From Maribacter sedimenticola (GTDB lineage Bacteria > Bacteroidota > Bacteroidia > Flavobacteriales > Flavobacteriaceae), in NCBI RefSeq assembly GCF_900188415.1, contig NZ_FZNV01000001.1, positions 337,501 through 401,500 of the forward strand: DNA of 64,000 bases, read 5' to 3'. A program made the position numbers and the translations under genes. The notes under the pieces are model-generated. The model saw only the letters and a list, made by a program, of their open reading frames with translations. It was not told the origin of the DNA and did not search any database. Below, in pieces: positions 60,045 to 64,000 of the stretch (its first letter is position 1; every line of letters starts with the position of its first letter).

Positions 60045-60932
60045 TTAATTAATACCAATACATATTTTGTTGCCGGTAGGATCAACGACCCTATAGCCGT
60101 TGATGGTTTTTTCATACCAGTTTATACTATGTAATGCTTGCTCTAATTTTTCTTTAGCTGTATAATATAGTTGAAAATGGTTTAAGCCGGCATTTTCACT
60201 GGGAGCCAATGGTCTGTTGCTACCGTGCCACGAATTTAGGGCTATCCTATGTTGGTAATCTGCACCATCCCCTAAATCCGCAAACATGTATTGGGGCAAA
60301 TTGTTGGCTTCGGTATAGCCTAATTTTTTGTAAAACCTATTGGATTTTTGAACATTGTTGGCATATAAATGAATATGTCCAATATAGGTGTCAGAAGCAA
60401 TAAATCTATGAAGGTCATTGACTTGCAATGCGGACATTACTTCATCTAGATTTAATCTTTCCGATGCTGATCGTATTACGCCATCTGTACCCTCCATCCA
60501 AATTCCACCTTCGCTGATCACTCTTTTTAAGCGTTCTGGGGTTTCTAAGGTAAATTCTATGGTAATTCCATCCGGGTCTTCTAGATAGATGGATTTAGAT
60601 GCGGTATGGTCGGTAGGGGAGTACGGATATTTTTTAATGTTCAGTCTATGTACCATACTTGCAAATTCAGCTTCATTGGGTGCATGAACCGCAAAATGAT
60701 ATAAACCGCTGTACCCTTTTTGAAATGGAAATTTGGCCTTTTCATGAACTACGACCAATGTTCTTTTCTCCGTACCAAATTCAGCAATATTCTTGTTGGT
60801 CCCCCTAAGTTGCATACCTACTATTTCTGTCCAAAAATAGGTAGACCTCTCAAGGTCAATATTGTTGATATGTACCGGGCCAAACGTAGCAAGTTTATTT
60901 TTTGGATTGCCTCCGCCGTTAGTTCTCTGCAT
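60045..60932 (-). CDS. Two-domain VOC protein (ring-cleaving-dioxygenase-like)
   Basis: From ATG 60930-60932 the product has 295 residues; a TTG at 60944 is less likely. It contains two VOC repeats: the first with FGPVHINNIDLERSTYFW and the metal-ligand pattern LYHFAVH ... DPDGITIEF, the second with YIGHIHLYANNVQKSNRF and LNHFQLYYT. The layout is that of extradiol dioxygenase/CatE-like proteins acting on catechols or related aromatics. Whether it retains catalysis is not testable here. It lies 100 bp downstream of the DoxX gene and in the same direction. Confidence 0.85.
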   Translation of the reverse strand: MQRTNGGGNPKNKLATFGPVHINNIDLERSTYFWTEIVGMQLRGTNKNIAEFGTEKRTLVVVHEKAKFPFQKGYSGLYHFAVHAPNEAEFASMVHRLNIKKYPYSPTDHTASKSIYLEDPDGITIEFTLETPERLKRVISEGGIWMEGTDGVIRSASERLNLDEVMSALQVNDLHRFIASDTYIGHIHLYANNVQKSNRFYKKLGYTEANNLPQYMFADLGDGADYQHRIALNSWHGSNRPLAPSENAGLNHFQLYYTAKEKLEQALHSINWYEKTINGYRVVDPTGNKICIGIN

Positions 60933-61032
60933 TGAATTGGTCAATTAAAATTTACATCCATATATTAAAATCAATGCACCGAAAATTTTTATATGTCCAT
61001 TTCCGATGCATCATTTACAATATTCAATGATA

Positions 61033-61452
61033 TTATTGTTGGTGTGCCTTAGGCAAAATGAGTGCTTTTTTACTTCTGCCCCAAGCAATAAAAAGTGCAA
61101 TGCCCATAATGATTATATTCATGCCAATTGCTGAAAATTCTCCTCTTGAAGCATGAAAAATTGCGGCCAAGATCATAACCGCGGCAAGACCTAGTGCCGC
61201 CCATACGGTCAAGTAAGGTTTAAAACGAAAAATGGATGGAATTAATAAACCCAATCCGCCCAACAATTCGCTAATACCTATAAAGCGCACCAGCGCTTGC
61301 GGTGTTGAGGTTACCCATGGTAATGATTCCGCAAGTGCCTCAATAGGTTGTGAAGCTTTCATAAGTCCTGCCATAATAAACATTGCGGCCAATAATCCTT
61401 GTGCAATCCATAATATTATATGCATTGCTTTGTTCTTTTTTTGGTCTGTCAT
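61033..61452 (-). CDS. DoxX-family membrane protein
   Basis: The 139-residue product has four hydrophobic segments (IILWIAQGLLAAMFIMAGLM and others) and the DoxX patterns FIGISELLGGLGLLIP and AALGLAAVMILAAIFH. DoxX-like proteins are small membrane proteins linked to quinol or sulfur metabolism in some organisms; the role here is unknown. It lies between a Crp/Fnr-type regulator and the VOC protein in one direction, possibly one operon. Confidence 0.85.
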   Translation of the reverse strand: MTDQKKNKAMHIILWIAQGLLAAMFIMAGLMKASQPIEALAESLPWVTSTPQALVRFIGISELLGGLGLLIPSIFRFKPYLTVWAALGLAAVMILAAIFHASRGEFSAIGMNIIIMGIALFIAWGRSKKALILPKAHQQ

Positions 61453-61541
61453 TTCTTTACGTATTTATAAAATTACTATGCAGCAAAGTTGTACTACTAT
61501 GCGCAAATGAAAAATAAGATACCTTAAGAAATTACTATAGG

Positions 61542-62060
61542 TTATTTATGTGCAATCTTACGACGAATATCACTCAGATATTCCGGTGTAACACCTATAT
61601 ATGAGGCAATTAATTTTAGCGGTAGGCGCTGAACTAAAGTGGGGTAGGTTTCGGTAAAATCAATATATCGCTGTTCAGCAGTTGCGCTTAATAAACCTAT
61701 TATACGTTTGTTCGATGCTATTAAATTATTCCTGAACTTAATTGCCATTTCGGTGATATCTTCCTCGTCAAAATTTGTAATGTCCGAATATTCCGATCTG
61801 GATAGCACAAAAATCTCTGATTCTTCTATGGCCTCTATTCCTACTTGGGAGGGAACTTGATTGGTAAAACTATCCAAATCCGTAATTAGCCAATCTTCTG
61901 GCGCAAATTGCATGATATGTTCTTTGCCGGAACTATCAATGGCATAACTTTTAAGACATCCACTTTTAACAAAATAGCCATATTTGGCAATTTCTCCTTG
62001 CTTTAAAAGGATTTGCCCTTTTTCAACGGTTTCAAGGTTATTTAAATCTATACTCTTCAC
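61542..62060 (-). CDS. Crp/Fnr-type transcriptional regulator
   Basis: The 172-residue product starts with GTG (no ATG upstream in frame). It has a cyclic-nucleotide-binding-type beta roll (LLKQGEIAKYGYFVKSGCLK, AEEDWLIT-like) and a C-terminal helix-turn-helix ending in LIASYIGVTPEYLSDIRRKI. The length fits the short Bacteroidota Crp-family proteins. No Cys cluster for an Fnr-type iron-sulfur site is seen. It may control the DoxX and VOC genes downstream. Confidence 0.85.
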   Translation of the reverse strand: MKSIDLNNLETVEKGQILLKQGEIAKYGYFVKSGCLKSYAIDSSGKEHIMQFAPEDWLITDLDSFTNQVPSQVGIEAIEESEIFVLSRSEYSDITNFDEEDITEMAIKFRNNLIASNKRIIGLLSATAEQRYIDFTETYPTLVQRLPLKLIASYIGVTPEYLSDIRRKIAHK

Positions 62061-62229
62061 GCTGTGTATTTAGGATACCAAATTGACCGTAATAGATACA
62101 TTAACATATGGGTTAAAAATGAAAACCATATCTCACTGAATATAACAAGAATGGAAAAAATATTCCAGCATCACCTAATAAATGCTTTCTAAAGATACTA
62201 AATGATATATGGTATGAACGGTAGTTACC

Positions 62230-63501
62230 CTAGTCTATCATGTCAAAACCGCAATACGGTACCAAAACTTCTGGAATTTTAATTCCTTCCGGAGTCTGAT
62301 AATTTTCTAGGATACCTGCCAATACGCGTGGTAGGGCCAAAGAACTACCGTTTAATGTATGGGCCAGCTGACTTTTTCCGTTTTCGTCCTTAAATCTTAA
62401 CTTGAGCCTATTGGCTTGGTACGTTTCAAAGTTGGATACAGAACTTATTTCCAACCAACGGTCCTGCGCGGTGGAGAACACTTCAAAATCAAAGGTCAAT
62501 GCAGAGGTGAAACCAAGGTCCCCTCCACATAGGCGAAGAATTCTATACGGGAGTTTCAACGCTCTCAGTATACCCTTTACGTGTTCAACCATACCATCCA
62601 AAGCCTTATATGAATTGGTGGGGTGTTCTACACGTACAATTTCAACCTTATCAAACTGATGTAGTCTGTTCAGGCCCCTAACATGTGCCCCGTAACTACC
62701 TGCTTCTCTCCTAAAACAAGGGGTATAGCCCGTGTAGGTGATTGGAAAATCATCTTGGTTTAAGATGACGTCCCTAAAAATATTGGTAACGGGCACCTCT
62801 GCCGTAGGAATCAAATATAGGTCATCTGCTGTTACATGGTACATTTGACCTTCCTTGTCCGGCAACTGTCCTGTACCATAACCGGAAAGCTCGTTCACTA
62901 AATGTGGCACCTGTATTTCTGTATAACCGGCTTCAGTATTCTTGTCCAAAAAATAGGCGATCAAAGCACGTTGCAATCGTGCGCCTTTTCCTTTGTATAC
63001 CGGAAAACCCGCTCCTGCTATTTTTACCCCTAGTTCAAAATCAATAATGTCATATTTCTTTGCCAATTCCCAATGTGGCAAGGCAGTGGTATCCAATGCG
63101 GGAATGTCTCCTTCTTTAAATACCTCTTCATTGTCCTCTTCACTTGACCCCTTGCGCACAGATGTATGCGGGGTATTGGGAATTTGATATAATAAACTTT
63201 GTAATTCATCTGCCGCTAGGCTCAATTCTTCTCCCAATTGTTTGGACTCTTCCTTTAGTGTACCCGTACGCTCCTTTAGTGCATTTGCTTCTTGAGCCTT
63301 ACCGGTCTTGTACAGAGCACCTATTTCTTTGGAAATTTTGTTGGATTCTGCCAATACATTATCCAATTTCGTTTGTGCCGTACGTCTTTTTTCATCAAGT
63401 TGAAGCAGATTGTCCAACATTGGTCTGGCGTCAATATTCCTCTTTTCCAAGGCAAGGATAATTTCATCTTTATTATCCCTTATGGTCTGTAATTGTAACA
63501 T
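62230..63501 (-). CDS. serS: Seryl-tRNA synthetase
   Basis: The 423-residue class II synthetase charges tRNA-Ser. An N-terminal coiled-coil arm (LQLDEKRRTAQTKLDNVLAE, EESKQLGEELSLAADELQ) is followed by the catalytic domain with motif 2 (GYTPCFRREAGSYG) and motif 3 (LNGSSLALPRVLAGILENYQ). The start ATG at 63499-63501 gives the standard N-terminus MLQLQTIRDNKDEI. It is divergent from the VOC gene at 63581. Confidence 0.97.
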   Translation of the reverse strand: MLQLQTIRDNKDEIILALEKRNIDARPMLDNLLQLDEKRRTAQTKLDNVLAESNKISKEIGALYKTGKAQEANALKERTGTLKEESKQLGEELSLAADELQSLLYQIPNTPHTSVRKGSSEEDNEEVFKEGDIPALDTTALPHWELAKKYDIIDFELGVKIAGAGFPVYKGKGARLQRALIAYFLDKNTEAGYTEIQVPHLVNELSGYGTGQLPDKEGQMYHVTADDLYLIPTAEVPVTNIFRDVILNQDDFPITYTGYTPCFRREAGSYGAHVRGLNRLHQFDKVEIVRVEHPTNSYKALDGMVEHVKGILRALKLPYRILRLCGGDLGFTSALTFDFEVFSTAQDRWLEISSVSNFETYQANRLKLRFKDENGKSQLAHTLNGSSLALPRVLAGILENYQTPEGIKIPEVLVPYCGFDMID

Positions 63502-63580
63502 TTTAGGTCGTATTTGAGTGCAAATTTACGTTAATCTTCTATTTAAATTGGATACTTTTAATCCCTAAACTTTCATTACT

Positions 63581-63964
63581 ATGATTTTTGAACACTTCGC
63601 AATAAATGTAAAGGATATTAACGGGGTTGTTGATTGGTATTGCAGCCATTTGGGACTGACAATAGATAATCAGCAAAAGGAAGCTCCGTTTATGACGTTT
63701 CTGGCAGATAGTACCGGTAGGGTAGTGGTTGAGTTCTACACTCGGGAAGATGAATTGGCAGAGGATTTTAGCAATAGGCATCCCTTGACATTTCACGTGG
63801 CTTTTGTTTCCGGGAACGCAGAGGAAGATAAACAACGTTTGCTGCTTGCCGGAGCAAGCTTTTTTGAAGAGGTCTTTAAGGATGACGGTAGCCATTTGGT
63901 CATGTTGCGCGATCCTTGGGGTTTGCCGCTTCAGCTTTGTCAGCGTACGGTCAAGTTTCCTTGA
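63581..63964 (+). CDS. VOC/glyoxalase-family protein
   Basis: The 127-residue product has the VOC pattern: FEHFAINVKDINGVVDWYCS, LTFHVAFVSGNAEEDKQRLL and LRDPWGLPLQLCQ at the end, with His and Glu positions typical of the metal site. The substrate is unknown; similar proteins occur next to sugar-catabolism genes in Bacteroidota. It is complete within the window. Divergent from serS across 79 bp. Confidence 0.85.
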   Translation: MIFEHFAINVKDINGVVDWYCSHLGLTIDNQQKEAPFMTFLADSTGRVVVEFYTREDELAEDFSNRHPLTFHVAFVSGNAEEDKQRLLLAGASFFEEVFKDDGSHLVMLRDPWGLPLQLCQRTVKFP

Positions 63965-64000
63965 TCTGGTTTAATTATGGGTTGGATGGAAGAATCCAAG

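Overview
The window looks like a chromosome segment of a marine-type member of the Flavobacteriaceae (Bacteroidota). The basis is the protein families seen: type IX secretion (T9SS) C-terminal sorting domains of types A and B, a DUF1501/DUF1800 pair, many lipoproteins, DUF4286, DUF6428, DUF6515, an OlsF-like acyltransferase and a TlpA/DUF4369 thioredoxin. The DNA is AT-rich and several genes carry Bacteroidota-type promoters (TTG, about 20 bp, TAnnTTTG). The genus cannot be settled from the sequence alone; Maribacter/Zobellia-like is a guess. No tRNA, rRNA, CRISPR array, integrase or transposase was seen.

Layout. 1-6.6 kb (minus strand): a surface-protein locus with a partial collagen-like protein, a serine hydrolase and a four-gene run of exported proteins ending in a type-B T9SS cargo protein. 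6.9-10.9 kb: PAP2 phosphatase, HDAC-like deacetylase and Tex. 11.0-13.6 kb: a large repeat-bearing lipoprotein. 13.7-29.1 kb: mostly core genes (metG, DUF1501/DUF1800, yraN, an ACT-like protein, a TlpA-like thioredoxin, dlgD and mfd) with three small TerB-like proteins among them. 29.3-34.6 kb: an AT-rich accessory island described below. 34.8-45.2 kb: a flavoprotein reductase, a TspO-like protein, a complete four-gene ligase-associated DNA-damage module (endonuclease PdeM, DEXH helicase, ATP-dependent ligase, MBL exonuclease), a fourth TerB-like gene and fbp. 45.3-49.0 kb: GNAT, lysC and an OlsF-like bifunctional acyltransferase. 49.0-50.3 kb: an arsR-DUF6428-GNAT unit with a candidate operator. 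50.4-63.5 kb: a long minus-strand series of small metabolic and stress genes with mgtE, rsmA, a DUF4286-cyclotransferase fusion, a TPR protein and serS.

The most interesting region is 29.3-34.6 kb, between mfd and the flavoprotein gene. It reads as an array of four toxin-like C-terminal cassettes, each followed by a small exported or lipoprotein partner. Three cassettes carry a zincin-like domain (HExxH or a remnant of it) and one carries a different domain. Cassettes A and B share a 221-bp block with only three mismatches and then diverge abruptly, as in polymorphic-toxin orphan cassettes. The array is decaying: A has lost the first His of HExxH, B has no ATG start, C has three in-frame stops, and in D both genes are frameshifted. 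The A and B partners are intact paralogous lipoproteins that look like immunity proteins. The toxin/immunity reading is inference; the repeat, the motif loss and the interrupted frames are read directly from the DNA.

Other points of note: a 144-bp tandem repeat (6 x 24 bp) inserted in frame in the ATP-dependent DNA ligase; very short or absent 5' leaders implied by promoter positions at metG, mfd and the TPR gene; and a CDGSH iron-sulfur motif fused to a DUF1801/YdeI-like protein.
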